DNA from: Saccoglossus kowalevskii
Lineage: Eukaryota > Hemichordata > Enteropneusta > Harrimaniidae
Length of the DNA stretch: 50,012 bases
Assembly: GCF_000003605.2 (NCBI RefSeq)
Contig: NW_003131857.1
Coordinates: 270,463 to 320,474 of the forward strand
Direction of reading: 5' to 3'
Part shown: piece after piece, positions 27,498 to 39,662 of the stretch
How the letters are laid out: every line of letters begins with the position of its first letter
Position numbering within the stretch: the first letter of the stretch is position 1
The notes under the pieces: model-generated
The model's database searches: none
What the model was told of the DNA's origin: nothing
The model's input: only the letters and a program-made list of their open reading frames with translations
Position numbers and translations under genes: made by a program

Positions 27498-29013
27498 AAA
27501 TTATGTATTTAATTCACAGTATAAAAAATGTGTAAGTAAAATATATACTCGAATGAATAACTATCATAAAACATTGCGACATTTTTGAAAGTTCTGCGTG
27601 CATTTCGTAGCGACTGGGCATATTGGGATACATTTAAATATGTCTTAACATGTCACCAACATACTTTGCTTTCTTTCTTATCCGAGAAAACTGAGCATTG
27701 GTTTTGTCTACATCGTGTCAACCGAAGTCGTCACGCGATTCACTGATTCTTGTAATAAAAAGACACTTTCTATTCTACGCCGGATTACCCTATTGAACGG
27801 TTAAATGGATAATATGGAAACAAATATGAGTGCTCGCCCAGCATGCAACAGTCCGCTGAACAATCACCACAGATAACGCTTGAGTAAAAAATGTCCAAAC
27901 TCAGACACCGTCATATACTCACACATAATAATATACTCAGAACAAATGGTTCACTGGCGAAGAATTTTCAAGTTTTTTTTGTACTGAAATATCTAAATAT
28001 GTTGCTTCCGACATGAACGAAGATGTGAAGTTCTGGCGGTCACATGATATACGTTTTATCTCAACAGTGTGTTATGAAACTACTTTTTAAAAAAAAACAA
28101 CAACAACATTTATACTGCCTAATGGCTATTACATTGGATCGATAATTAAAAAAACGTAGGTTGTATAGATTGGCGCTCCACTGTCTTCAAGTTAGTTGAA
28201 TGAAATGTCAATTCAATTGATAGCATCATTATAGCAACGATGATTGTATCATTCTATGTATATATTAAATTAATCATCATCCCTTCTGACGCGAAATTAA
28301 TCCAGAGGACATGGTCAGACAACGTGTCACGTATTCAACTGTAACTTAATGTATTTGTACAATAATAAGAACAATAATAATGTAAATTGAAATGTGCAAA
28401 CACGTTTTCTATTTAAAACGACATTTCCTCTTTGTACACCATGACTGGTTTAGGAAAAATGACGCATTAATTAATCAAGGAACAATTCTACACAATGCTA
28501 ATGTGACTTATTGTGGTGCGATCAGTGGCAAAACGATATATGATTTGAATTATTACGAAATATCACTCACATTTCTACAGAGAATATTAAATAGTTTTAC
28601 TGGCAGTGTCTTGTTTTTAATAACTCGGCAGATGTATCGAAACATTTGAGAAGTGGAATATGACTACAATTAATCACAAATATTAAAATTTCATGTTTGG
28701 TGAATATATTTAATTTGATTCAATACCAAAATATACGATTTTTGATCACAAATATTATTTACTATTATACTAGTATTGATTATTCACGGTAGCGGCCTGG
28801 GTTATACTCTAAAACAAGTTTCTGCATGGTTTCCCTTGGTTACTCTAGTGCAATTTATCTTTCGGAATGATTGACCACATCAGCCATTGCGATTTTTTCA
28901 CTCAACGTTTGGACATGTATATGGGCTTTACCTAAAAATAACAGTTTCTTGCCAATAAAAAAGCAAGTTGCAGTCAGTGTCAGTTGGGTGCTATGAAATA
29001 GATCGCTGTGGTG
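27498..29013. other. Gene-free AT-rich stretch
   Basis: No supported gene. The 85-codon plus frame at 28392-28649 shows no motif, signal peptide or coding-like composition. Confidence 0.5.
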
Positions 29014-29151
29014 TTTTAAGCGTGGTGGTCGTCGCGCCGCGTCCTGTTCGATATGGGACTCATAGCGACGTACACAACGCGTGTGAAATACATTGTTTTG
29101 TTTACACGAAATTCGAGCACTCGCTGTGCGACGACCACCGCCCATTAAGCT
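29014..29151. mobile_element. CGTCG-type TIR element, copy 1 (138 bp)
   Basis: The left end, TTTTAAGCGTGGTGGTCGTC, is mirrored by the right end, GACGACCACCGCCCATTAAG, as terminal inverted repeats of about 25-30 bp. The interior contains GATATGGGACTCATAGCGAC, shared with copies 3 and 5. Length, TIRs and lack of coding potential fit a MITE-type non-autonomous DNA transposon. The ends sit next to TTAA/TTTAA-like words, but the target duplication cannot be fixed from single copies. Overlapping open frames on both strands are incidental. Confidence 0.8.
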
Positions 29152-30029
29152 AAAAATCACGGAGGGCAAGACTTTTTAGACTATTTAAACAATGTTGGGA
29201 GAATCAAAAATTTGTAGAGAACGTGAAACCCTATACAAATGTACAATTTTTCGTTTCCATTGCAATACATTTGAGGTCATGTCAATCATGAACGATTACA
29301 AATTTCGGCACGTGTCGAGGTCCCTCATCATAAACATAGCAAAAGAATCTAAAACGATGTCAAAATTGTCGATCGAGTTAATGACTATTGTAAAATAAAC
29401 AACAGCCTTGGACAGTAGAAAAATGTGTTATTTCACTAGTTCTCAGTGAACATGCCTTCTATCTGCCTTACAGGCGGCAGTGCATTAGTTGCATCGCTTC
29501 TCTCTGCTCTTTGTGTCACTCCAGCAGACCCCTTGTAATTGGCCGTGTAAGGGTTCTATTTTGGGCAACTGATATTTCAGAAGTGAGAGTACTAATAACT
29601 AAATTTTTCAACATATGCGTATGTATCAACATAAAACGAAACATAAGAGTTCAAAAGATTTAATATTGTAGAATGACTTTATGGAGTAAGACTTTTTCAT
29701 GTCGAATATATCATTCTGTTGTTTCACAACATCAGGTCTCTGACAATGTGTACCACGCTGGATCCAATCCTGCATAAATATTAAATTCAAACAGTCGGCT
29801 GAACCCGACTCCGCCTCAAAAGAATCGACATGTCTTTGAAAGGAATTTCACATTATCAGAGTTGGACGTTAAGAGATGATAAACACAATTATACTAAAAG
29901 TGCAACTTGTTTAGAAGATCACTTCTTCTATGGTAAAACAGTACTTAATTTCACCACCTTTCCATTATATTGGAATGGCTCATTTTATCTTTAACATTTA
30001 CCAATATACCTAATATGTGCATTTAAATG
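29152..30029. other. Intergenic stretch between repeats
   Basis: I see no gene. A 68-codon plus frame (29192-29398) directly abuts the TIR element but has no recognisable features. Confidence 0.5.
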
Positions 30030-30192
30030 CATTTAAAGCGGGGAGGTCGTCAGCTGCGCATGCGTCAGATGGCCATAGCGTGACAAACAAGCGTCTACCC
30101 ATGAGCCTTTGCGTTTTTTTGCGTGTGCTGTTACCGTCGGTTAGAACTCGATTCCCGCACGTGCGCAAGTGACGACCCTCCCGCTTTAAATG
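30030..30192. mobile_element. CGTCG-type TIR element, copy 2 (163 bp)
   Basis: The left TIR (30030-30066) starts CATTTAAAGCGGGGAGGTCG and continues into CAGCTGCGCATGCG. The right TIR (30157-30192) reads the mirror image and ends CCCTCCCGCTTTAAATG. Arms of about 36 bp match with a few differences. The interior GTCAGATGGCCATAGC is shared with copy 4. A GCATTTAAAT word duplicated just outside the left end may reflect the insertion site. No coding capacity. Confidence 0.85.
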
Positions 30193-30296
30193 AAACATTA
30201 ATTTCACTTCATTTTTCAGTGATTATTTCAAGAGTTGTGATTTAGTACGTATCATAATTTCAAACTATGATACATGTAAATGTGTGTACGCGTGGT

Positions 30297-30308
30297 GGGG
30301 GGGGGGGG
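30297..30308 (+). repeat. Poly(G) tract, 12 bases
   Basis: Twelve consecutive G residues within GTGGT-(G)n-TTAACC, unusual in this AT-rich window. The exact length may be affected by sequencing error. Confidence 0.9.
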
Positions 30309-30370
30309 TTAACCACCAAACTGCATTTACGACAACGATGTTCCCTATATTTCTGCAATACGTAAAAAAT

Positions 30371-30802
30371 AATATAAGGATATTACTTGAGGATACATCA
30401 AAGTACGCACGAAGACAGTACAGCTGCAACATCGACTGACGCACAGCGGAGGTTGATGCGTGGCGTACTGTCTGAGTGATACTTTGAGGTATTCTCGTAA
30501 TAACCTTATTATCATACATATTTTCCCTCCAAGAATACACCATGGGAACGCCGAATTTCAAAATGTTTAGAACATAATCAGCAAACTTCTTTGTGTGGTG
30601 GCAGCCATGTTTGTTTTTATTATTCAGTTAGAGGACGCTCACGCTCGTAATCAGTCCATATTTGGAATACGCATTTCATAATATGGTAGAATGAAAATAT
30701 TGGAATTCGTATTTCCTAATATGGTAGGATGAAAATACCCCGTAAAATACCGCAAAATTACGGCACGCTGTAACTTATGGCTTTACGGTGACAGATGTAT
30801 AA
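30371..30802 (-). mobile_element. Foldback-hairpin element, copy C
   Basis: This is an inverted homologue of 24239-24632. It opens with the hairpin (arms at about 30371-30427 and 30466-30520, for example GATACATCAAAGTACGCACG against CACTCAGACAGTACGC in mirror). It continues through CCATGGGAACGCCGAATTTC and AGCCATGTTTGTTTTTATTA, and ends with CTTTACGGTGACAGATGTAT. Compared with copy B it has an extra internal duplication: the ATATGGTAGAATGAAAAT block occurs twice, near 30680 and 30720, the second time with one base changed. Non-coding. Confidence 0.8.
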
Positions 30803-30859
30803 TAATATTGATTACAAAAACTGATAAACTACTCATCACATAGTGTGTTGTATTAGTAT

Positions 30860-30960
30860 GTATGTTAAATGGTTAATTGATATTAGGTTTCATTGATATT
30901 CGTTTTGGTGGAATTATTTGTTGTTTTTATAACAAAACTTAGAAGTAATATTTATCTGCA
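30860..30960 (+). repeat. Dispersed AT-rich repeat, copy 1
   Basis: The stretch matches 48309-48424 in the same orientation. Shared words are ATGTTAAATG, ATTGAT, GGTTTC, ATTCGTTTT and the long TAACAAAACTTAGAAGTAAT (G for A in the other copy). It lies 58 bp past foldback copy C, so it may be a flanking element or part of a composite. No coding. Confidence 0.55.
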
Positions 30961-31211
30961 TAATATTTATCTGTTACAGAACTAAAACCGATATTTCAAC
31001 TACACACACGATATATTAACTTTTAAACTAAATATTTTAACTTACACACTATATATTTAATTTTGGATTTAATCATGCTCATTATTGTATGCAGTAATAC
31101 AAACCCCCAACGACTGTAATACAATGCATGACGTACACAGCGAAGGAACCATTATGTTATTTACTGATAACACACAATGGATACTAGAAATATGAAATCA
31201 TAACATACACG

Positions 31212-31531
31212 TACTTAAAAGGCGGTAGTCGTCGCGCTGCGCATGTGCGTGATATATGGGACTCATATAAACACAAATGGTGACTTTGACTGTTGCGCAA
31301 ATCAAGGAGGACGAACTGACACGCTTCCAAGTTTTAATTAGGTAATTTTCATGTAAATTTCATGGAAGGTATCGAAGGAGTCACCGGCGGTAATCAGTGC
31401 AGGTCGCGCCCAGGTCAAACCTCATACTTGTGATTTCCATTTGAAGAGTGCATTGGATTGTGGAAAAAATCAATGTTTATCAACACAAATGTCGAACATG
31501 CGCAGCGCGACGACTACCGCGCTTTGAAGTA
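31212..31531. mobile_element. CGTCG-type TIR element, copy 3 (320 bp, longest)
   Basis: The left TIR (31212-31250) begins TACTTAAAAGGCGGTAGTCG and continues TCGCGCTGCGCATG. The right TIR (31494-31531) mirrors it almost perfectly and ends GCTTTGAAGTA. These 38-bp arms are the best-preserved of the family. The interior contains GATATATGGGACTCATA, as in copy 1, then about 200 bp unique to this copy. No open frame large enough for a transposase exists, so it must be mobilised in trans. Confidence 0.88.
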
Positions 31532-32953
31532 TAAACTTGAAAACGATTTATGAATTAGACTTTTTGTAGACCCACAAATAACAAATGTCATCTCCCTTAA
31601 TTTCTCCTTAAACACGTACACTACACAAAACAAAATGTCAGCAACATACAAAAGTAGTTACTTACGAACAACGTATTTGCTTAATATTAAGTTGCACCTC
31701 GCCATAAATATTAAATATTAATTAACGAATGGCGTATACAGTATCATAGTTGCAGAATTGGTTAAAAATCAAGTCATATTCCGCCTCTTTGGCTGATCCC
31801 AGGCCGACACCATAGCTGGAAAAGTACGTCTATTTAATTAGCGTGGGTGCAGTTATTTACTAGATGAAGACACAGCAACCTTAAAAAGAATTATTAGAAA
31901 TCGTGTGTCTAGACTATTGTTCATTATATGTGCAATTCATAAAAAAACATTCAATAAATTAATGTTGTTGTACGTAAAATGTAAAAAAAAGGAATGGTGA
32001 AAAACGGACTAATACATGTTGTAAATGACTCGTACATACCATTTTTCAATACGCCACGCGATGGCCGCATCAACTGAAAAATCTACTATCCGGTCTTTGT
32101 TCATAAAAAAGGTGTCATTTCTGAACGTAAACAAGTCATTGACAAGTCACTTCTCCAATAATATTCAGAATACACGTTCAATTTGGCATATCGTAAATAC
32201 CAAATGGTGTTGACTATCATGTTTAATCATTTCCTTTCAAGCGAGGGATGTTGAATGACATTTCAGTTTTAAATTCGTATTTATTACCGTTGCCATTAAT
32301 GGACCGATCGTTATTCAAAACAACATTCGGGTATAACATACATGCTGGAGTAAAAGCGTTTTTATTTGTCATAATCCTCGTACATGGTGTATACTACATT
32401 TCAATGTAACGTCATGGATCAATACCAAACATTCATTAACAAGCTCCCTTTGTACGGCGTGTGTTCTGTATATTGATTGGAGACTTTGCCATAAAAATAA
32501 CGACCACTCTATCAATTGCATGTAATGGGCAGTTATTGCAAACAACACATTGTACTGACAAATCAGCAAAGCAAAGGTTTCAATCCAGCGTATTTATGAT
32601 AATAATGACGTATTGCTCAGCACCACGTCTGTCAGTTGACCTCAAAAATCGTTATTTTCAACGATAGTGTTGTTCGTCATACAGTAACACCGTGGATTCT
32701 TTAAGTCATATATGCGTTTGAATGTTTGTGCCATTTAGTTAAAATTAAACACGTTTTTTGAAACATCTAAGTTCCCAACAGTAAATGTATAATGAGATTT
32801 GTCATGTTATATGACTCAATATTTTGCTAAAAATTAGAATGAGATACAATAGCGCGTCAATTTTGTTCACACGATTTACTATCGTGTAATACAAGACATA
32901 TGTTTTATTTCCTCATCATATACAGATTGCTGATAATTTATATAATTATGACT

Positions 32954-32967
32954 ATCACCATGGTGAT
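32954..32967. repeat. 14-bp perfect palindrome
   Basis: ATCACCATGGTGAT is a perfect palindrome. AT-rich, loosely complementary flanks (ATAATTTATA on the left, TATAAATTAT on the right) could extend it into a cruciform. No associated gene. Confidence 0.5.
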
Positions 32968-34589
32968 TATAAATTATATTTTCTAGATATAGTCAGTACA
33001 TTTAACAATTGTCAGTATTTAACTCTATGAATGTCAAATTCAACTTTTGACATCTTCCACAAAATAAAACTGCATATTTGTTTACAATTAATACCGAAAT
33101 TATAAAAAAATATAAACTATGTGCACCCTCATTTTTGACGGGAAATATCATTGTGTTAATATCACATGCCTTCAAGCCCACGTTATTCGTGTTCCTTCTG
33201 TTAGAATTCCGATCTAATTTCCCAGTAATATCAGATTAGCCTACTATCTAGGATCACGAATTGTATCCATTATTTAATTGTCTACAAAGAAGATAATTCT
33301 GTACGCAGGGCGAACACAGTTTTCATTTACATTCCATACATTGTTGTTAATCATCATGGAGACTGTCTTGCCTCCGAGTGTAACTGCGGAAAAGCATTAA
33401 CATTGTCTGAATCATTTGGTAACCTTGCTTCACCAAAACAAGTTTGTCCCCGGTGACCGTACCTGTGTACTATATAAGTAGATATCGTATTACTTTGATT
33501 GAAAATGCGTTCAGTATTATATCGAGTAATATATGACAAAATAATGTAAGTGAATGTTACTTCGTCTCAAATCGACCGATAAATATATATGAATTTCACA
33601 TATAGAAACGATCAACTAAAACATTGTACTATTTGTTCCATATATTCTAACACAACTCACTCTTCAAGTATTTAGTATATAATTTCTATTCACGTTTTTG
33701 TAGATTAAAAGATTTATCCGCACAAAATTTCGACATTGAAAGTATATATATAAGATTCATCATGATTCCTTTTTAATACTCTTAAACTCTAAAGGTCAAA
33801 CTCGCATTAGAGAGGGCAGTGACGAAATTCTCCACTTATTGCACTTATACGTGACATTTAAAATTCATATTCATTGAAGAGAGTACTTGTTCAAGGCCAA
33901 GTATTGACTGGGGAGCAGCATTCCCGTTTGTATGTGTATTGGGCACCATCCTTGATTACCAAGGATACATGTATTCATGTAGAAGTAGTAGCAATTACCA
34001 TTAACAGATTTCACTGAAAATACAGATTCTGAAGTAGATCATATAAAAAAAAACAATGGATTATACTTGTCTTTGTGACAAGTATTGTGCACACGCACCA
34101 AGCTTTGAAACCAATATACTTTTTTTTTGAAAATGCGTCACCACTCTATCAAATTAAAACGTTAGACTGTGCAACGTATACTGTGACCAGTCGTGGAACA
34201 CAGAAATAGTGTATAATTTGAAATGTTAAAAGCGATCTGTCACTAATTGTTTGATATGTATTTCTATATTTATTGATGCTATGTTACAATGTGTAACGTA
34301 AAACATACAATATTTTGTTCATATTTGATAACTAAACAATGGATAATCAATACATACATGCTCAGTCAAAAAAACATTAGCTTTTTAGTAAAAAAAATGT
34401 TGACTCGTAGAATTCAATATCGACCGCATGATATTACGTAAAGATACTAATTAAAGTCAATAGAAATATTACAACTGCCTAGTATGTGTGTATATATAAT
34501 GCAACTACTAGTGAAGTTAAAGTAGTATTTCGGAAACACAAATGAGACACAAACACCACACAGTCAATTCAGTGCAATATCCTAATTGT

Positions 34590-34650
34590 TAGGTGGTGAT
34601 GCAGTTAGTGCGTCAGATTCGACTATTCACCAGGTTGAAACCAGGTTGTC
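34590..34650 (+). repeat. tRNA-like segment, possible SINE head
   Basis: GGTGATGCAGTTAGTGCG resembles a pol III A-box region and CAGGTTGAAACC, about 22 bases further on, resembles a B-box (GGTTCRANNCC with one base missing). Their order and spacing fit a tRNA-derived SINE head. No complete cloverleaf is evident, so I do not call a functional tRNA. A direct duplication follows at once. Confidence 0.3.
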
Positions 34651-34690
34651 ACGTTATGTAGTTGAGACTCTGTCGCGTTATGTAGTTCAT
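34647..34690 (+). repeat. 24-bp tandem duplication
   Basis: TGTCACGTTATGTAGTTGAG (34647 onward) is repeated from 34671 as TGTCGCGTTATGTAGTTCAT with a 24-bp period. The second unit is incomplete. Confidence 0.7.
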
Positions 34691-36333
34691 CACAACGAAT
34701 TGTAATTACAGACTAATAGTTCGGGATATGTATATATCATTCGATTCAATGACCTTACGTTTAGCGATGATAAATAGCGTGGCATATATGAACCCTTAAA
34801 TTAATTTTCCCTGACGAGGTTTCATTCAGGCTGAAACGACCCCACTATTAAGATTGATAAATTTCGGTATGATTGTTAACGAGGCGATATTGTATATCGT
34901 TTTTGACGTATATTGTGACGAACGAGGTTCCGATGCACGCAGCGTATGTACTGTATAAATATTCATTTTAAAATTCAGCAAAAAAACCTTATAGCTGAGT
35001 CGTATTTATCTACAAAGAAAACTCAAAATACACTATTAATCACATATTTCGAAAGGTAAATGTATACATTATGTACGGATGCGTATTTATATATTTGAAA
35101 TTTACATTTATTTGCTGATATTGACATATATGTCTAACATGTACCGTTTAATTAAAATACTTCGAACTATTTGTTGATAATATTACATTCCAAGCAAAGC
35201 ATATATCACGCATCTTCCGCAAAATCAAGGTTGTACATGGAGAATACATTAAAGATTCATGCAATGCATATGTCGTTATTCAATGCACAAGACAGACAAA
35301 TATACTAAGAATACTAATGAAATTGTCTATGAATATTAGTTCATAGCTTTAAATTATATTTTTTTTTGTATGTAATAAAATATCTTAGGTACGTGAACCC
35401 AATAATATACCTAAAATATACCTATTTATAATTCGAGTTTTAAGCAATTTTTGTAAGTAGGCTTTAACAGTACGGGCCCAGAGGAGATTGAAGCGGTATT
35501 TAAAATGTTATTATTCATTTATTCAAGTGCACAATCTTTTGTTTGCCAACCACGTGTACCGAAGTATCACGGCACCACTGATTGTTTGAATATTTCTCAA
35601 CGGTAGCATTACCGGCGAAGCTAAATTTAAAGCGCATTTACAAGGAGCTTAGATTTGTAATGCACTTCAGCTGTTTCGGTAGCGAGGAAATTTGCAGACA
35701 TTAGGCCAAATTAGTGTTTTTTTCAAATGGAAATGTATTCAAAATAGCGAATGGGCAAACATTCAGAATGAATTGATAGTTAGTTTGTCGCCTACCTGTG
35801 GTAATGCATATATTTTATGGAAGCTTAGATAAACGAGAAAACGGCTTCGATATATTTGTAGCTTGATTGCTTAGCGGATTATGTGACAGGAAATGTCGTA
35901 TACAGCTGTTTACTGGGCTGTTCCCAAAGAAATAGTTAATTCAAATGTGAATAAAAAGTGTGTATAAATAAGCGTCCTCGCTTAATAATGCATTACATTC
36001 TATATCGCTCTAGTTGAACGATACACAGTAAGAGATAGGTATTAGTTTAGTACAACCTCGAAGTTTAACAAAGACTGCGTTTTCATAATTAGTTTCAATA
36101 ACCTGGCTCCATTTAAAGCTTGCTTTAAAGAAGGTTCTCTCATTTGAATGAGCAGAAGATTTCACTCCAGTTTTATCATTTACATATGCACATTATAATT
36201 ATCATAATTAGTTGAGATTCTAAATAATGCATAGTGCGGAAATCATGACATTCTAAGGTGAGTAGTATAATTGACGTGATTTGTTTCTGCTTGCATATTC
36301 GCTATAATGTTTCACGCAGTAGTTATATCAGTG

Positions 36334-36425
36334 TACTTAAAGGGGGGAGTCGTCACCTGCGCATGCGTCAGATGGCCATAGCTTGTCATTGTTTACAAAC
36401 AAGCGTCGTCGTCGTCGTCGTCGTC
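36334..36425 (+). mobile_element. CGTCG-type TIR element, copy 4 (right end replaced by GTC repeat)
   Basis: The left end TACTTAAAGGGGGGAGTCGT, then CACCTGCGCATGCGTCAGAT and GGCCATAGC, matches copy 2 over about 45-70 bp. After ACAAACAAGC the sequence becomes seven uninterrupted GTC units (36405-36425), and no matching right TIR follows. The copy is therefore broken, and a microsatellite has arisen where GTCGTC was already present. Confidence 0.7.
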
Positions 36426-37521
36426 ACGACTATGATACAAACACTCATTTCAAAATGAACTGTGACTATCATAATAAAATACGTAATGAAAGTTGTCAGA
36501 AGCAATAACACGCTGCAATGATGGAATAGACATTGAACTCACATCGCCATGGGATATATAATTGTCTATTGATAGTCCGGATGTTCTAGACCGCGGGTAT
36601 ATTATGCTCCCCGTAGGTGAATTTTCAATTTATGTAACCATGCATAACTGTATTGCATACAAAATTAAACACGAATATAGCTCAGTTTCTTTAAACAGAC
36701 AATGATTGATGAATATACTCGCTACGAGTGCATTTTAATAACAACAAAAAATGCATAGAACCTGAAGTTAGTTTAATGGATTGTGATCGTATTCCATGAA
36801 ATAATTTAATTAATAATCTTCATGTGAATACATGCACACATACACACATACATATCAATTTTGTTTGGGTTTTTATTACCGCGATGGTAGTGACTCTTGT
36901 TTTGCTGAGAGAGTGTATGTCGTGTGACGAATGTAGCAGGTCGTGTTTACCGTTTTGCAAACACCTGACCTGAAACCCCTCCGGTCTGCTTGCATTCACG
37001 GCATTATATCTCATTGATTTCACCATGTATTGTATTATGTTGATAATTTATTTGTTTATTGTTATTTGATGGCCATTCAAAGAGTATAATTATATGTTAT
37101 GGAGAAGAACTATAGATTATTTTTTTTTAAACTTGGAGTATTAGATGTTTTTGTAATTTCTTATAACAGTCATTTTAGTACAAATGACCTGATGACGCTG
37201 GACGCACACGCACGCAGCGATTACAAATCTGAATTTGCATCTGATGATACAAAGCTTCATGAAAAATCGTTTTGAGAACACCACTATATTGAACAGCTCT
37301 CTTTCCTTTCTAAAAATTTAGATATTTATTCAAACATATCTAATAACGGGTGTATAGGAATCACATGTAATTGTTATCTGCGAGAGTGCCTTGGAACAAC
37401 ACACTTTACATTGGTTCTCAGCTGCCATCGTGATTGGCACATCGTGATCGTTTCGCCTTCGCCTTGGATTTGGCAACATGCAGACTATGACTTTCCGACA
37501 GGCTGCATTTTGCTTTCAGCA

Positions 37522-37647
37522 TCAGCTGCGATTTCCCTTATTGTGTCGTCCAACATTAGCCAAATCAGGTTCACTTTCAGCCACATACAGATTCTGCTGC
37601 AAACTACATGGTTCATCACTTGGACTTACAAAATGTGCAGTGATCAT
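37522..37647 (-). pseudogene. Possible decayed coding fragment, 41 codons
   Basis: On the minus strand an ATG at 37645-37647 opens a 41-codon frame with even, hydrophilic composition (including a SPSDEPCSLQQNLYVAESEP segment), ending at TGA 37522-37524. The region is less AT-rich than its surroundings. Beyond the stop, coding-like sequence continues only with further stops and frame changes, as expected of a dead exon or retroelement remnant. Plus-strand frames (37411-37659) are also open across the same patch, so the signal may simply reflect base composition. I do not recognise the family. Confidence 0.2.
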
Positions 37648-37868
37648 CGCATGTTGTAACACATAACTCATAATGAAATGCGTGTATGCAAAGTCTTGAA
37701 TAGTGAACTGATCGAGTGTTGTATATTATGTTACAGAAAGTTTTGTCGCCGGGATAATTTTGTAGATCGCCAAATGGCGACCTAGATATTTTATATAATT
37801 GCCATTTACTAAATTTATTCACCATGGTTACCAAAATGATTGTAATATAGAGGGCTGATGAGATACGT

Positions 37869-38070
37869 CTTATAAATTGTAATACGACGACGATGCTGTA
37901 AATCGTTAGAACATGATTGGCTGTATGCTATGTTTTGATGCGTTGCCATAGAGATTTGTTTAAGAGATAAGTATTTGAAGACACTGGTCGGGTGAGAGCT
38001 GCAGAACGATCAGAATGGGAATAAAGCAAGTGTTGAAATTGCTGTCATACGTATCAGAGAGAATCAGTAT
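37869..38070 (+). repeat. Dispersed repeat with promoter-like motifs, copy 2
   Basis: Homologous to 16273-16500. It shows TACGACGACGAT, TGATTGGCTG, TTTTGATGCGTTGCCATAG, AAGTATTTGAAG and an AAGTGTTGAAATTGCTGTCA block in the same order. The motif GTTGCCATAGAGAT is closer to an RFX X-box than in copy 1. Spacing between blocks differs by small insertions and deletions. Confidence 0.6.
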
Positions 38071-38635
38071 TCGTTGAACAACTTGTTGTCATCCTAAATA
38101 CTGTGTCGATGCATCACTTACTCCAAAACAACATACTCTGAATTATTGCTGTGCGTGTGAACGTCGCTATACTCATACCAGGTATTTAATACTAGTACTT
38201 TATTCCTAGATTGTTAATTTATGTGTTAATTGGACTCAGCGTAAATAGAAGGTGATTTGTACCTTCGACTATTCGTGATACAAATTAGAACGTTTGTGTT
38301 AACCATATTTCTTTGTTTGAAATTGCGTTTTCATTTATCATACTTATTGGGGATTACGCGACATATTGCAATTAAAAAAAAACATGTGTCGGTCAGATAT
38401 TTGAAAAAAAAATGATCGATTATGACAGAGATTTTAGCTTAGATGTCTTCATCACAAACACATAAGACGAATAGTTACAGATCGTGGCTTGTACTATTTC
38501 TGATAGAGGCCGATTGTTTGCTCTTTGCGTATATCCATACACCTATAGCCCCAGGACCAAATAAACTGTATCCGATACTTTTTGCATAATTCTAAACGAA
38601 CGTATAATATAACAATATGAAAAGACGTTTAATTT

Positions 38636-38689
38636 TATTATTATGTATTATTATAATTATTATTATTATTATCATTATTATTATTATTT
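38636..38689 (+). repeat. Interrupted (ATT)n microsatellite
   Basis: ATT/TTA units with three interruptions (GT, AA, C) across about 54 bp. A degenerate simple repeat. Confidence 0.85.
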
Positions 38690-39624
38690 GAAGCTATGTG
38701 TATGTACAACACATTACGATAAAGACTTATCGTTTTCGACATAGTGAAATTAATTCATAACGAAATGTATTCCATATGCGCACCTTTATTAATTATCTTT
38801 GAATATCAAAGACATAACATAATTTTATATATTCTCTATATTGCATTTATTTTCTCTTGATTTATGACTGAAAGCAGTTGAATGAAAAAAAATATAAACA
38901 ACGTATGAATCTCATGCTTAAAGCAAGCACTCAGGTTGGTGTGGTTCTGCTTGAGTTCTTGTTTAACGACAAGTATCTTTGATTACGTCCTTCTGATGTA
39001 TTTATTTACACAGTCGCGTATCTCGGTGCCACGTGTAACAAAGTAACTGTTCAAATATACGATGCACTCAGTTACACTACACGTACGTGTTACGGTCACA
39101 CTGTAATGCGTATGTCTCCTCACATGTCAACTACAAAAAAAAATATTACACTACATCAATACTGTAACTTGCTCTGTTGTTGTTAATACAATATGAAAGC
39201 CGCTTAAATTCACCGCGACCTGCAATGGGAAAGATAAGGAACTGAAATCAAACTGGTATTATTTTCGACATCGACTCAGGGAGAGTAACAACGTCAAATC
39301 GGCTTCCAGCCGTGTTTTAGATCCCTTGTTTCATTTGCGTCCTGGCAACAATTGTGACGTTAATTTTATAGTTATGAAAACATGTACAAATCCTATTATA
39401 GTACTGATATGACGGACATAGTTCAGACCGACCGACGCCGGTGGTTTAAAGCGCATGGAATTAGCAGCATACGGTATCGTATGATATTCACCGCACGGCA
39501 CTGCTGATGTATTGTATACACCATCAGTATGACTTGTACACGTAATATACAAATCGTCTCGTTAACCACAAACTGCGATATAGAACTACAATGCAACTAT
39601 TCTTGATATAATAATCCGTCTCAT

Positions 39625-39662
39625 ACCGGAAGTGACGTCGTGACCCACACCACCTTATATAG
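39625..39662 (+). promoter_or_regulatory. Candidate core promoter: ETS/CRE composite plus TATA-like box
   Basis: ACCGGAAGTGACGTCG (39625-39640) merges an ETS core (CCGGAAGT) with a CRE-like TGACGTC, an arrangement known from animal housekeeping promoters. About 14 bp further on lies CTTATATAG (39654-39662), a TATA-like word. I found no convincing exon downstream within 1 kb, so this may be a promoter for an unseen spliced or non-coding transcript, or coincidence. Confidence 0.3.

Larger units (their letters stand above)
31532..36333. other. Gene-free AT-rich stretch with minor repeats
   Basis: No gene supported. It contains a 14-bp palindrome, a possible tRNA-derived SINE head and a 24-bp tandem duplication, listed separately. 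Confidence 0.55.
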
